Shown here: positions 1 to 10,363 of the stretch, piece after piece
How positions within the stretch are numbered: the first letter of the stretch is position 1
How the letters are laid out: each line of letters starts with the position of its first letter
DNA from: Polynucleobacter sphagniphilus
GTDB taxonomy: Bacteria > Pseudomonadota > Gammaproteobacteria > Burkholderiales > Burkholderiaceae
Direction: 5' to 3'
Assembly: GCF_001953355.1 (NCBI RefSeq)
Contig: NZ_MPIY01000001.1
Span: forward strand, 248,001-312,000
DNA length: 64,000 nt
Translations under genes and position numbers: made by a program
The notes under the pieces: generated by a model
Database searches by the model: none
The model's input: the letters and a program-made list of their open reading frames with translations, nothing else
What the model was told of the DNA's origin: nothing

Positions 1-693
1 TAGGCGAATATGGCGTGCGTCTACTAAGCAGGCATGAGTGATGTCTACGCTGTGCCAGATACCTTTGGCGATGTCACTACAGAAATCAATCCAAGCATGG
101 CTGGCAAGATTAGGTGATTCTTCTGCAAAGAAATAGCCGCTGACATAGCGTGCTGGAATATTGGAGGCGCGACAAATGCTAAGCATGACGTGGGCGTGAT
201 CTTGGCAAACTCCTGAGCGCATTGCAAATGATTGAGCTGCTGTGGTTGCGAAATTAGTTTGTCCTGGATTGTATGTAATGGCTCCTTGTACTGCTCCAGC
301 AAGCTTTAATACTGCATCCACCGAGTTTGTCTTTGGAAGGTGTGGGGCAAAATATTCGAGCATGGCTTCAGAGGGCTCAGTCAAATTAGTTTGCTGTAAA
401 AGATAAAAGGGCGACACAGCCTTAGCATCATCGATAAACTCAGATGCCCCTTCTGTTTGTACTTCACCCTCGGCTTCAATCATCATTGAGGTGTATGGCG
501 ACTCCTGAACAAATACGCTATAGGTGTTACCAAAAGCGTCTATTGAGTTGCTGGCCTTGATGGGCGTGCTAATTTTCCACTTATCAATTTTTTGACCTGC
601 CACATTGGCAGGCGTTAGGCGCAACTCTTGAATCGAGTAGTGAACCGGTGTTTCATAGCGGTACTCGGTGCGATGGCGAATTTTTAGGTGCAT
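1..693 (-). CDS. Transglutaminase-like protein, partial (3' end outside window)
   Basis: The frame opens at an ATG (complement of 691-693) and stays open for 231 codons to the window edge, so the C-terminus is missing. The N-terminus (MHLKIRHRTEYRYE) is typical of the bacterial transglutaminase-like N-terminal region. A catalytic-type cysteine lies in GVCQDHAHVML and the histidine in SHAWIDF, followed by a DARHIRL segment, matching the papain-like transglutaminase core. It lies 6 nt after the alpha-E gene, as the third member of the common ATP-grasp/alpha-E/transglutaminase operon. The family is thought to act as a peptidase or amide-bond enzyme; the substrate is unknown. Confidence 0.88.
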   Translation of the reverse strand, partial: MHLKIRHRTEYRYETPVHYSIQELRLTPANVAGQKIDKWKISTPIKASNSIDAFGNTYSVFVQESPYTSMMIEAEGEVQTEGASEFIDDAKAVSPFYLLQQTNLTEPSEAMLEYFAPHLPKTNSVDAVLKLAGAVQGAITYNPGQTNFATTAAQSFAMRSGVCQDHAHVMLSICRASNIPARYVSGYFFAEESPNLASHAWIDFCSDIAKGIWHSVDITHACLVDARHIRL

Positions 694-699
694 ATGTTC

Positions 700-1677
700 T
701 TAGGCTACCGCTAAAGGTATGAGATAAGCATTACTAAATTCATCAGCAATGTGGTTGATGCGAGCCAAAAATTCCTCAATATATTCTTCAAGACCCTGGG
801 CAAATACTTCATCGATATCGGAATAATCTAAATTGGCCTTGAGCTTTCCTAGCAGACGTTCAATTTCTTTGGATTGAGCATTTTTGATTTCCGCTACCAA
901 TGGAATGAGTTCATTTACGCAGCAAACCAAGGAGCGCGGCATTTGTTTATTGAATATCAATAATTGAGCGACTTGTTTGGGTGTTACTTGATCAGAATAG
1001 ATTTGGCGGTAGATTTCAAAAGCGGAGACGGAGCGTAGTAAGGCAGCCCAGTGATAAAAATCAAAGAACTCACCATCAGTGCCATCATCCGCGCGCTTCT
1101 CATTTGCGCCTAAAACCTTTGCGCTCTGACCTTCATATTTAGTTTGCAAGATGCGGGCGGTATTGTCTGCGCGCTCTAAAAGAGTTCCCACATTCATGAA
1201 GTAGAAAGATTGATTCTTAAGCATGGTGCCATGCATTACCCCTCTAAAGAGGTGGCAGCGATGTTTTACCCATTCGAGCAATCTACTAGGGTCGGCTGAG
1301 TTACGCGCCTCCACAATCCTCTGCCATTCGAGCCAAGTGGTATTTTGAGTTTCCCATACTTCCGAGGTAATTTTTCCACGTATAACGCGTGCATTCTCAC
1401 GGGCGGCAAATAGGCACGAAGCAATGCTAGAGCTATTACTGGTTTCATAAATCATAAAATCCAATACATTCTCACGATTGATCACTTCATATTTTGCTAA
1501 AAAACTATCTTCGAGTTTGGAGATGGTCAGCAATTTTTTCCAGCTTTGCTCTAAAAATTCTTCGGGCTGGGGAAGCAATGACGTCTGGTGATTGACATCA
1601 AGCATGCGCGCGGTATTCTCAGCGCGTTCTGTGTAACGGGCCATCCAGTAAAGGCAATCAGCGGTGCGACTCAGCAT
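700..1677 (-). CDS. Alpha-E domain-containing protein (DUF403)
   Basis: A 325-residue, almost entirely helical protein beginning MLSRTADCLYWMARYTERAENTARML, the hallmark N-terminus of the alpha-E (DUF403) family. A second related helix repeat (NVGTLLERADNTARIL) lies near residue 160. The biochemical role of the family is unknown. Comparative genomics links it to circularly permuted ATP-grasp enzymes and transglutaminases in a proposed peptide-modification or peptide-synthesis system. Here it sits 20 nt after the ATP-grasp gene and 6 nt before the transglutaminase gene, so co-translation is likely. Confidence 0.9.
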   Translation of the reverse strand: MLSRTADCLYWMARYTERAENTARMLDVNHQTSLLPQPEEFLEQSWKKLLTISKLEDSFLAKYEVINRENVLDFMIYETSNSSSIASCLFAARENARVIRGKITSEVWETQNTTWLEWQRIVEARNSADPSRLLEWVKHRCHLFRGVMHGTMLKNQSFYFMNVGTLLERADNTARILQTKYEGQSAKVLGANEKRADDGTDGEFFDFYHWAALLRSVSAFEIYRQIYSDQVTPKQVAQLLIFNKQMPRSLVCCVNELIPLVAEIKNAQSKEIERLLGKLKANLDYSDIDEVFAQGLEEYIEEFLARINHIADEFSNAYLIPLAVA

Positions 1678-1697
1678 ATTTTTTCTTCGCTCTTCTT

Positions 1698-3143
1698 TTA
1701 TTCTTCTAGAACCCAGGTGTCCTTCGTGCCGCCACCTTGTGAGGAATTCACCACCAAGGAGCCTTCTTTTAAGGCAACTCGTGTTAATCCGCCTGGAACC
1801 ATTTTGATGGTTTTTCCTGAGAGGACAAATGGACGTAAATCAATATGACGAGGTGCTACACCAGACTCAACAAAGGTTGGGCAAGTCGATAGCGCTAAGG
1901 TAGGCTGAGCAATGTATTTATCTGGATTGGCTAGCAAGTGAACTCTAAATTCCTCAATCTCTGCTTTGGTAGATGCTGGGCCAACCAACATGCCGTATCC
2001 GCCGGCACCATGCGTTAATTTAACGACTAGCTTATCGAGGTTGGCTAGGGTGTATGCCAAGTCATCTGACTTACGACACTGAAAGGTGGGAACATTATTG
2101 AGGATGGGCTTCTCGCCCAAATAGAACTCAATCATATCTGGTACGTAAGGGTAGATTGATTTGTCATCTGCAACACCGGTACCAATTGCATTGGCTAGGG
2201 TGACATTGCCTGCGCGATGTGCTGACAACAAACCAGCAACGCCTAAAGTAGAGTCTGAGCGAAATGCCAGGGGATCTAGGAAGTCATCATCCACGCGGCG
2301 GTAGATCACATCAACGCGCTCTGGGCCTTGGGTGGTGCGCATAAAGACTTGCTCATTCTTGACAAATAAGTCTTTACCTTCGACCAACTCAACTCCCATT
2401 TGCTGGGCAAGATAGCTATGTTCAAAATAAGCTGAGTTGTACATCCCCGGGGTGAGCACAACTACATTGGGTTTTTTAACATCATCCGGCTTGACTGACT
2501 TCAAGCATTCGAGCAGTAGATCGGGGTAATGCTCAACCGGTGCAACCCGATATTTTTGAAACAAATCTGGAAAGAGGCGCATCATCATCTTGCGATCTTC
2601 AACCATATAAGAAACGCCGGATGGTACGCGCAGATTATCTTCTAATACATAAAACTCACCTTCGCCTGCCCGCACAATATCAATACCCGCGATTTGCGCA
2701 TAAATATCTCGAGGCACATTCACGTTGCGCATTTCTGGGCGATATTGCGCATTGTTATAAATTTGCTCGCCAGGAATAATCCCAGCTTTAATAATTTCTT
2801 CGTCGTGATAGACGTCGTAAATAAAACGATTGAGTGCTTTTACTCGCTGGCGCAATCCGGCCTCAAGTTGCTCCCATTCTTTGGCTGTAAAGATGCGAGG
2901 GACCTGATCAAAGGGAATGGTTCTTTCCGAGCCAAGGTCGTCGCCATAAACTGCAAAGGTGATTCCAACTCTGCGGAATATGAGATCAGCTTCAGCACGC
3001 TTCAGACCCATCAGGGTATCGCTCTGCTGTTTTAGCCAGTTATGGAATATTTGGTAATGTGGCCGCGCTTTACCGCTGGCATCGAGCATTTCGTCAAAGG
3101 GCAATTTCATAGTTACAAAATAACGCCTTTTGGATGGCTGCAT
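1698..3143 (-). CDS. Circularly permuted type 2 ATP-grasp protein (DUF404/DUF407)
   Basis: A 481-residue member of the COG2308-type circularly permuted ATP-grasp family. Recognisable blocks are SERTIPFDQVPRI near residue 75, VLEDNLRVPSGVSYM near 165 and NAIGTGVADDKSIYPYVP near 320. ATP-grasp enzymes join a carboxylate to an amine using ATP; the substrates of this branch are unknown. It is the first gene of the minus-strand trio with alpha-E and transglutaminase. The start could be the ATG at 3143 or the in-frame ATG at 3110 (MKLPFDEM), which would place the upstream palindrome at a more usual distance. Confidence 0.9.
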   Translation of the reverse strand: MQPSKRRYFVTMKLPFDEMLDASGKARPHYQIFHNWLKQQSDTLMGLKRAEADLIFRRVGITFAVYGDDLGSERTIPFDQVPRIFTAKEWEQLEAGLRQRVKALNRFIYDVYHDEEIIKAGIIPGEQIYNNAQYRPEMRNVNVPRDIYAQIAGIDIVRAGEGEFYVLEDNLRVPSGVSYMVEDRKMMMRLFPDLFQKYRVAPVEHYPDLLLECLKSVKPDDVKKPNVVVLTPGMYNSAYFEHSYLAQQMGVELVEGKDLFVKNEQVFMRTTQGPERVDVIYRRVDDDFLDPLAFRSDSTLGVAGLLSAHRAGNVTLANAIGTGVADDKSIYPYVPDMIEFYLGEKPILNNVPTFQCRKSDDLAYTLANLDKLVVKLTHGAGGYGMLVGPASTKAEIEEFRVHLLANPDKYIAQPTLALSTCPTFVESGVAPRHIDLRPFVLSGKTIKMVPGGLTRVALKEGSLVVNSSQGGGTKDTWVLEE

Positions 3144-3171
3144 TGAGGTCGAGGTAGCGGCTTGGTGCTTA

Positions 3172-3192
3172 TATGCACTAAATTAGTGCATA
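3172..3192. promoter_or_regulatory. Perfect 21-bp palindrome, NtrC-like operator candidate
   Basis: The arms TATGCACTAA and TTAGTGCATA flank a single A and are exact reverse complements. The core TGCACT-N5-AGTGCA fits the classic NtrC site pattern TGCACY-N5-RGTGCA. It lies between smpB and the ATP-grasp gene, 29 bp before the longer start or 62 bp before the shorter one. I could not find a good sigma-54 -24/-12 element (GG-N10-GC) beside it, so the regulator is uncertain and a repressor site is also possible. Confidence 0.45.
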
Positions 3193-3232
3193 AATGCCTA
3201 CTTAAGCTTCCCTAGTGGGTGTTTAGCCCAGT

Positions 3233-3685
3233 TTAGGCGTTTAAGTCACCTCTGGCAATACGACCTTTTTGCACCTCCCACTCCCGCTCTTTAGTGGCTG
3301 CACGTTTGTCATGTTGCTTTTTGCCTCGAGCCAAGCCAATTTCGCACTTCACATTCCCCTTGGAGAAATGTAGGTTTAAGGGGACTAGGGTGTAGCCCTT
3401 TTGTTCCACTTTGCCAATCAACTTTCGGATCTCAATCGCATTCAAAAGTAGTTTTCGGGTGCGTGTGCTATCCGGAACAATATGGGTGGAAGCAGATAGC
3501 AGGGGGGTGATGTGGCAACCTATGAGGAATAGCTCCGCCTGGCGAATGACGACATACGCTTCTTTAATGTGCACGCGACCAGCCCGGATTGCCTTAACCT
3601 CCCAGCCTTCCAGAACCAGCCCTGCTTCAAAGCGTTCCTCGATAAAATAATCGAAGAAGGCTTTTTTGTTATCGACGATACTCAT
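3233..3685 (-). CDS. smpB: SsrA-binding protein SmpB
   Basis: A 150-residue protein of normal SmpB length. Typical blocks are [20 protein letters not shown] followed by [10 protein letters not shown] at the N-terminus, CHITPLL in the middle and [10 protein letters not shown] near the C-terminus. The basic tail is expected to enter the mRNA channel. SmpB binds tmRNA and brings it to stalled ribosomes for trans-translation. The tmRNA gene itself is not in this window. The gene is divergent from ratA with only 26 nt between the starts, so the promoters must overlap the coding ends or each other. Confidence 0.97.
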   Translation of the reverse strand: MSIVDNKKAFFDYFIEERFEAGLVLEGWEVKAIRAGRVHIKEAYVVIRQAELFLIGCHITPLLSASTHIVPDSTRTRKLLLNAIEIRKLIGKVEQKGYTLVPLNLHFSKGNVKCEIGLARGKKQHDKRAATKEREWEVQKGRIARGDLNA

Positions 3686-3711
3686 ATTTATTTAGCTTCT
3701 CAAGATCGATT

Positions 3712-4143
3712 ATGGCAGACGTCTATAAGACCGTTTTAATTGGCCAATCCGCTGACCGGATGTACGGCCTAGTAACTGATGTTGCGCGTTATCCAGAGTT
3801 CTTGCCTTGGTGTGGAGGAGTAGAGATTTTTGAGCAAACCGAGACGGTGTTAGATGCCAAAATCAATATCCAATTTAAGGGTATTTCTCAGTTTTTCCAT
3901 ACCCGCAATGTCAATCATCGTCCAGAAACCATTGATATGGTTTTTGTAGATGGCCCATTTAAGCAATTTTCAGGGCAATGGAATTTCATTCCATTGGGCG
4001 AGGATGCCTGTAAGGTTGAATTCAAGCTGCACTGGGAGTTCAAGAGTGTCATTCTGGACAAGATCATCGGCCCAGTTTTTAGCCACATAGCGGGTACGTT
4101 TGTGGACTGTTTTGTAAAGCGGGCTGAAACACTCTATGAGTGA
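3712..4143 (+). CDS. RatA/COQ10-like START-domain protein
   Basis: A 143-residue SRPBCC/START-domain protein with MADVYKTVLIGQSADRMYGLV at the start and DVARYPEFLPWC soon after, as in the RatA (YfjG) and Coq10 family. In E. coli RatA has been described as an inhibitor of 70S ribosome assembly, while the mitochondrial Coq10 relatives bind ubiquinone. Conservation next to an rnfH gene and a housekeeping neighbourhood make a lipid or quinone-handling role at least as plausible as toxicity. It overlaps the next gene by 8 nt, which implies translational coupling. Confidence 0.9.
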   Translation: MADVYKTVLIGQSADRMYGLVTDVARYPEFLPWCGGVEIFEQTETVLDAKINIQFKGISQFFHTRNVNHRPETIDMVFVDGPFKQFSGQWNFIPLGEDACKVEFKLHWEFKSVILDKIIGPVFSHIAGTFVDCFVKRAETLYE

Positions 4144-4486
4144 GAGCGCTCTCGAGATTTTGCTGTGCGATGCGAGGGGGCGACAGCCCATCTTGAGGCC
4201 TTTCAGGCTTGAGTTGCGCCCAGGAGAGCTTGCCACGGTTGGCTTGGCACTGTGTAAAGCGGGGATTGCCAGTGGCCCAGAGGACCCTGTTTTAGAGCGA
4301 AAAGGTAGTTTTGGTGTCTTTGGGAAGCGCAAGGATTGGGATAGCCCACTGTATTCCGGGGATCGCTTGGAGCTGTACGCCCCACTGTTGATTGATCCTA
4401 AGGCGGTTCGTCGAAAGAAGGCCAATCAGAATCAGGATGCCAAATTTCAAGCTGCCGCAGCTAGAAGGAAGGCTAGGAGGCTATAA
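4136..4486 (+). CDS. RnfH family ubiquitin-like protein (RatB)
   Basis: A 116-residue protein with the beta-grasp pattern of the RnfH family: LEILLCDARGRQPILRPFRL, GIASGPEDPVLERKGSFGVFG and the conserved GDRLELYAPLLIDPK near residues 80-95. The C-terminus is a basic, Ala/Arg/Lys-rich tail. The family usually follows ratA, as here, with an 8-nt overlap. Its function is not established; names such as RatB come from the operon position. The stop codon overlaps a TATAAT sequence (4482-4487) that may serve guaB. Confidence 0.88.
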   Translation: MSESALEILLCDARGRQPILRPFRLELRPGELATVGLALCKAGIASGPEDPVLERKGSFGVFGKRKDWDSPLYSGDRLELYAPLLIDPKAVRRKKANQNQDAKFQAAAARRKARRL

Positions 4487-4487
4487 T
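4482..4487 (+). promoter_or_regulatory. Possible -10 box for guaBA
   Basis: A consensus TATAAT sits 26 nt before the guaB ATG and overlaps the rnfH stop. No convincing -35 lies 16-18 nt upstream, so the call rests on the -10 match and its position only. An AGGGG ribosome-binding site follows at 4502-4506. Confidence 0.3.
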
Positions 4488-4503
4488 CTGTTTTTGCGAC
4501 TAG

Positions 4504-5976
<1,473 letters not shown>

Positions 5977-6001
5977 GACTTAAATTAAGGCTGTTTCTTT
6001 C

Positions 6002-7609
6002 GTGCACGACAAAATACTTATTCTCGACTTTGGATCACAAGTAACCCAGTTAATTGCGAGACGCGTACGCGATGCAAAAGTGTATTCAGAGATTCACCCA
6101 TACGATTGTGACCCTGAGTTCATTCGTCGCTTTGTAGGGGAGCAAGGTTGTAAGGGAATCATTTTGTCAGGAGGCCCAAGCTCAGTGACTGAGGATGGCA
6201 GCCCACGTGCACCCCAAATAGTGTTTGAATTAGGTGTTCCCGTTTTGGGGATTTGCTATGGCATGCAAACCATGGCAACTCAGTTGGGTGGCGCAGTTGC
6301 TTCGGCGGAGTCACTCGGTAAAGCCCGTGAGTTTGGTTACTCTGAAGTGCGTGCGCATGGACACACCGAGTTGCTCAAAGGAATTGAAGATTTCGCGACT
6401 AGTGAAGGTCACGGTATTCTGAAAGTATGGATGAGTCATGGTGATTCAGTCACCACACTGCCGCCCGCATTTAAATTAATGGCCTCTACGGAGTCATGTC
6501 CCATCGCTGGTATGGCTGACGAAGACCGCCGCTTTTATGCTTTTCAATTTCATCCAGAAGTAACGCACACCATACAAGGCACAGCCATCCTTGAGCGTTT
6601 TGTTCATCAGATTTGTGAATGCAAGGCCGATTGGGTGATGGGCGATTACATTGCTGAAGCGGTCGAACATATTCGTCAGCAAGTTGGTGATGACGAAGTC
6701 ATTCTTGGGCTTTCTGGTGGCGTTGATTCTAGTGTTGCAGCAGCACTGATCCATCGGGCAATCGGTGACCAGCTGACCTGTGTGTTTGTCGATCATGGTT
6801 TGCTTCGCCTGAATGAAGGCGATATGGTGATGGAAATGTTTGCACGCAATTTGGGTGTCAAAGTGATCCGGGTAGATGCTGCCAATACTTTTATGTCCCA
6901 ATTAGCTGGTGTGGCGGATCCAGAGGCCAAGCGCAAAATCATTGGCAAAGAATTTGTGGAGATTTTCCAAGCAGAATCTGGAAAAATTCAGAACGCTAAA
7001 TGGTTGGCTCAAGGCACCATTTACCCTGATGTTATTGAATCGGCCGGCAAAGGGAAGAAGGGTGCGCACACCATTAAGAGTCATCATAATGTCGGCGGCC
7101 TCCCCGAAGATATGCATCTGAAGTTACTTGAACCATTGCGCGAACTCTTTAAAGATGAGGTGCGTGAGTTAGGTGTTGCCTTAGGGCTGCCACGAGAAAT
7201 GGTTTATCGTCATCCATTCCCAGGTCCAGGCCTTGGTGTTCGTATTCTGGGTGAAGTGAAGGCTGAGTTTGCTAGTTTGTTGCAACGAGCTGATGCTATC
7301 TTTATTGATGAGCTGCGTAGTAACTTTGATGAAATTAGTGGCAAGTCTTGGTATGACTTAACGAGCCAAGCTTTTGCTGTCTTTTTGCCAGTTAAATCAG
7401 TTGGTGTGATGGGCGATGGACGCACTTATGAGTATGTAGTGGCTCTGCGTGCTGTGCAAACTCAAGACTTTATGACTGCGCATTGGGCTCATCTACCACA
7501 TGAATTACTGGGTAAAGTATCCAATCGCATCATCAATGAGGTGCGCGGCATTAACCGAGTGGTATACGACATTAGCGGAAAACCGCCGGCCACAATAGAG
7601 TGGGAATAA
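6002..7609 (+). CDS. guaA: GMP synthase (glutamine-hydrolysing)
   Basis: A 535-residue protein that converts XMP to GMP with ATP and glutamine. It has an N-terminal class I amidotransferase domain with nucleophile Cys85 in GICYGMQ and the FHPEV histidine/glutamate pair. The ATP pyrophosphatase domain carries the P-loop LSGGVDSS near residue 238. The C-terminal dimerisation domain ends with the usual KPPATIEWE. The start codon is GTG, giving [13 protein letters not shown], the expected N-terminus. Confidence 0.98.
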   Translation: MHDKILILDFGSQVTQLIARRVRDAKVYSEIHPYDCDPEFIRRFVGEQGCKGIILSGGPSSVTEDGSPRAPQIVFELGVPVLGICYGMQTMATQLGGAVASAESLGKAREFGYSEVRAHGHTELLKGIEDFATSEGHGILKVWMSHGDSVTTLPPAFKLMASTESCPIAGMADEDRRFYAFQFHPEVTHTIQGTAILERFVHQICECKADWVMGDYIAEAVEHIRQQVGDDEVILGLSGGVDSSVAAALIHRAIGDQLTCVFVDHGLLRLNEGDMVMEMFARNLGVKVIRVDAANTFMSQLAGVADPEAKRKIIGKEFVEIFQAESGKIQNAKWLAQGTIYPDVIESAGKGKKGAHTIKSHHNVGGLPEDMHLKLLEPLRELFKDEVRELGVALGLPREMVYRHPFPGPGLGVRILGEVKAEFASLLQRADAIFIDELRSNFDEISGKSWYDLTSQAFAVFLPVKSVGVMGDGRTYEYVVALRAVQTQDFMTAHWAHLPHELLGKVSNRIINEVRGINRVVYDISGKPPATIEWE

Positions 7610-7632
7610 GCAACTTAAGCTTGTGATGAACC

Positions 7633-8433
7633 ATGCTTGAGTTACGAGAAACCGCCCTCGCAATACTGGCAAGCACTGACGCGCAATCAAAGGTAAAGCA
7701 GCTGCATCATTTATTTGATGAGTATCAGCTTGGGCGCGTTGGCTTGGTAATCTCTCGCACGCTTGAGGATCGAAGTCTGAATCTGCCGGGACGCCCTTCC
7801 AAACCTGAATTGGTTCCGCCCTTGGAGGTGCCAAAAAGAAGAATGGATACCCTTGAAGGAAGGGCTATCCTATTGCACTCACTTGCTCACATTGAATTTA
7901 ATGCTATGAATCTGGCCTTAGATGCGATTTGGCGATTCTCTGATATGCCTCAAGCGTATTACGAGGATTGGTTGAAAGTAGCCAAAGAGGAGTCATATCA
8001 TTTCAGCTTAGTGAACGAGCATATGCAGTCTTTAGGTTACTGCTACGGCGATTTTCCAGCGCACAATAGTTTGTGGGAAATGGTTGAGAGAACATCAGAT
8101 GCAGTGATTGCCAGAATGGCCTTGGTTCCAAGAACTATGGAGGCCCGAGGCTTAGATGCGGTTCCAGGGATTCGTGATCGCTTCAAGCAAGTTAAAGAAA
8201 GCAGGGCAGTAGAAATACTAGAGATTATTCTTCATGATGAGATAGGCCATGTCTTAATTGGTAATCGCTGGTTTAATTTTTTATGTTCCAAGGCTGGCCT
8301 ATCTCCAATCGCCACCTATCGAGATTTGGCGAGAAAATATTGTGCACCCACTCTGAGGGGGCCATTTAATGTGGAGGCTCGTAAGCAGGCTGGCTTTACC
8401 TCTGAAGAGTTAAGTATTCTGGGGGTGATATGA
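7633..8433 (+). CDS. DUF455 family ferritin-like protein
   Basis: A 266-residue member of the DUF455 family. Its four-helix ferritin-like core shows paired metal-ligand motifs: HSLAHIEFNAMNLALDA, AKEESYHFSLV, MEARGLDAVPG and LHDEIGHVLIGNRWF, consistent with a di-iron or similar metal centre. No function has been firmly established for the family. It starts 23 nt after guaA and overlaps the following radical SAM gene by 4 nt (ATGA). That suggests translational coupling and possibly a joint pathway. Confidence 0.88.
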   Translation: MLELRETALAILASTDAQSKVKQLHHLFDEYQLGRVGLVISRTLEDRSLNLPGRPSKPELVPPLEVPKRRMDTLEGRAILLHSLAHIEFNAMNLALDAIWRFSDMPQAYYEDWLKVAKEESYHFSLVNEHMQSLGYCYGDFPAHNSLWEMVERTSDAVIARMALVPRTMEARGLDAVPGIRDRFKQVKESRAVEILEIILHDEIGHVLIGNRWFNFLCSKAGLSPIATYRDLARKYCAPTLRGPFNVEARKQAGFTSEELSILGVI

Positions 8434-10316
8434 AGGTTCTGAGTCTCATTCCTCCGATGACTCAATTAAATACGCCGTACCCATCGACTGCCTATCTCAC
8501 TGGTTTTTTACGTTCAAGAAAAATCAATGCCGTTCAAGAGGATTTGGCACTTGCCTTAGTTCTTGATTTTTTTACACCCGCTGGCCTTGCTCAAATAAGA
8601 GCGCAAGCCTTAAGCCTGCCTGAGCAAGAGCGTTCTGCAAGCGTTCATTTTTTCCTAGATTATTTTGAAGATTATCAAAGTACTATCGCGCCAGTCATCG
8701 CCTTTTTGCAAGGTCGTGATAGCACCTTAAGTCACCGAATCAATAGCCGAGACTTTTTGCCAGAAGGACCTAGATTTACAGTCATTGATGCTTTTGATGA
8801 TGACTCGGGAGATTCTTTAGCTTGGGCTTTCGGCGCTTTGGGTTCACAAGATAGAGCGCGCCACTTTGCCACCCTCTATTTAAATGATTTGTCAGATGTG
8901 TTGCACGATGCGGTGGACGATCGCTTCGAGTTTGTACGTTATGCCGAATCTCTAGCCAGCAGTCAGCCAAGTTTTGAGCCATTAGCCCAAGCTCTGGCAG
9001 CTAAGCCAACATTAATGGATGAATATCTTCGGCGCTTGACAATCGAGGCGCTCGATAAACATCAACCATCTTTGGTATTGCTCTCAGTACCTTTTCCTGG
9101 TGCAATGTACGCAGCACTTCGCATCGCTCAAACGATTAAGGCCAGCTACCCAACAATCAAAATAGGTTTGGGCGGGGGCTATGTTAATACAGAGTTACGC
9201 GAGTTAGATGAGCCAAGAATATTTAATTTCGTTGATTTCATTACCCTCGATTCTGGGGAGAGGCCTTTACTCTCGTTGTTAGAGCATCTTGCCGGCAAAC
9301 GAAGTGCCGATCGCTTGGTAAGAACATTTATTCGAAATGAGCAAAATCAGGTTGAATATAAAAACTGGCCCGAACCAGATATTCCTTTCGAGGATGTCGG
9401 AACGGCTACCTGGGATGGTTTGCCCTTAGACTCCTATTTATCCCTATTGGATATGCTTAACCCCATGCATCGACTTTGGAGTGATGGCCGGTGGAATAAG
9501 CTCACTGTAGCGCATGGATGTTATTGGAAAAAATGCAGTTTTTGTGATGTGAGTTTGGATTACATCTCCCGCTATGAAACGGCATCAGCCTCTTTGTTGG
9601 TTGATCGTATCGAGGCCATTATTGCTGAGACTGGGCAAACCGGTTTTCATTTTGTGGATGAGGCAGCACCACCCAAAATACTCAAAGCCTTGGCAGAGGA
9701 GTTGTTGCGCCGTAAGGTCCTGATTTCTTGGTGGGGAAATATTCGGTTTGAAAAAACCTTTACCCCTGAGCTTGCGCAACTCTTGGCCAAAAGTGGGTGT
9801 ATAGCCATGTCCGGTGGGCTGGAAGTGGCCTCTGATCGATTATTAAAATTGATGAAAAAAGGGGTTTCAGTTAATCAAGTTGCACAAGTGACCAAAAGTT
9901 TTTCGGATGCAGGCATTTTGGTACATGCTTATTTGATGTACGGATTTCCAACGCAAACCGTTCAAGAGACGGTTGATTCACTTGAATATGTTCGTCAATT
10001 ATTTGCAAATGGCTGCATTCAAAGCGGTTTCTTTCATCGCTTCAGTTGCACAGTACATTCACCTGTGGGTCTGAATCCCCAAGAGTACGGCATCAAATTA
10101 ATTCCACTTCCCCCAGTCAGTTTTGCTAAGAATGATATTGGCTTCATAGACCCCAGCGGGGTTGACCATGTGGCGCTTGGTCTTGGATTGAAAAAGGCAA
10201 TTTATAACTTTATGCATGGCATTGGTCTTGATGAAGATATTCGTGCTTGGTTTGATATCTTGGTGCCAAAGCCTTCTGTCTCGCGCCAGCAAATTGTAAA
10301 AGCCTTGCGCATGTAG
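8430..10316 (+). CDS. B12-binding-type radical SAM protein
   Basis: A 628-residue protein with a cobalamin-binding-like Rossmann region around residues 200-300 (VLLSVPFPGAMYAAL, KIGLGGGYVN, DFITLDSGERPL). A radical SAM TIM barrel follows, whose CxxxCxxC motif is C364, C368 and C371 in HGCYWKKCSFCD. Later barrel motifs include GGLEVASDRLLKLMKKGVS and HAYLMYGFPTQT. The canonical B12 DxHxxG motif is not obvious, so cobalamin binding is uncertain. The substrate is unknown. The gene is translationally coupled to the DUF455 gene before it. Confidence 0.85.
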   Translation: MKVLSLIPPMTQLNTPYPSTAYLTGFLRSRKINAVQEDLALALVLDFFTPAGLAQIRAQALSLPEQERSASVHFFLDYFEDYQSTIAPVIAFLQGRDSTLSHRINSRDFLPEGPRFTVIDAFDDDSGDSLAWAFGALGSQDRARHFATLYLNDLSDVLHDAVDDRFEFVRYAESLASSQPSFEPLAQALAAKPTLMDEYLRRLTIEALDKHQPSLVLLSVPFPGAMYAALRIAQTIKASYPTIKIGLGGGYVNTELRELDEPRIFNFVDFITLDSGERPLLSLLEHLAGKRSADRLVRTFIRNEQNQVEYKNWPEPDIPFEDVGTATWDGLPLDSYLSLLDMLNPMHRLWSDGRWNKLTVAHGCYWKKCSFCDVSLDYISRYETASASLLVDRIEAIIAETGQTGFHFVDEAAPPKILKALAEELLRRKVLISWWGNIRFEKTFTPELAQLLAKSGCIAMSGGLEVASDRLLKLMKKGVSVNQVAQVTKSFSDAGILVHAYLMYGFPTQTVQETVDSLEYVRQLFANGCIQSGFFHRFSCTVHSPVGLNPQEYGIKLIPLPPVSFAKNDIGFIDPSGVDHVALGLGLKKAIYNFMHGIGLDEDIRAWFDILVPKPSVSRQQIVKALRM

Positions 10317-10363
10317 TAATTTGGTGAAATGATTGTTTAAGATTTCGATTACAGGGTAACTTC

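Noticed and set aside
3712..4486. RatA/RatB as a toxin-antitoxin pair
   Set aside because: The names derive from a single study in E. coli; the pair is conserved in housekeeping context beside smpB, and RnfH is not an antitoxin.
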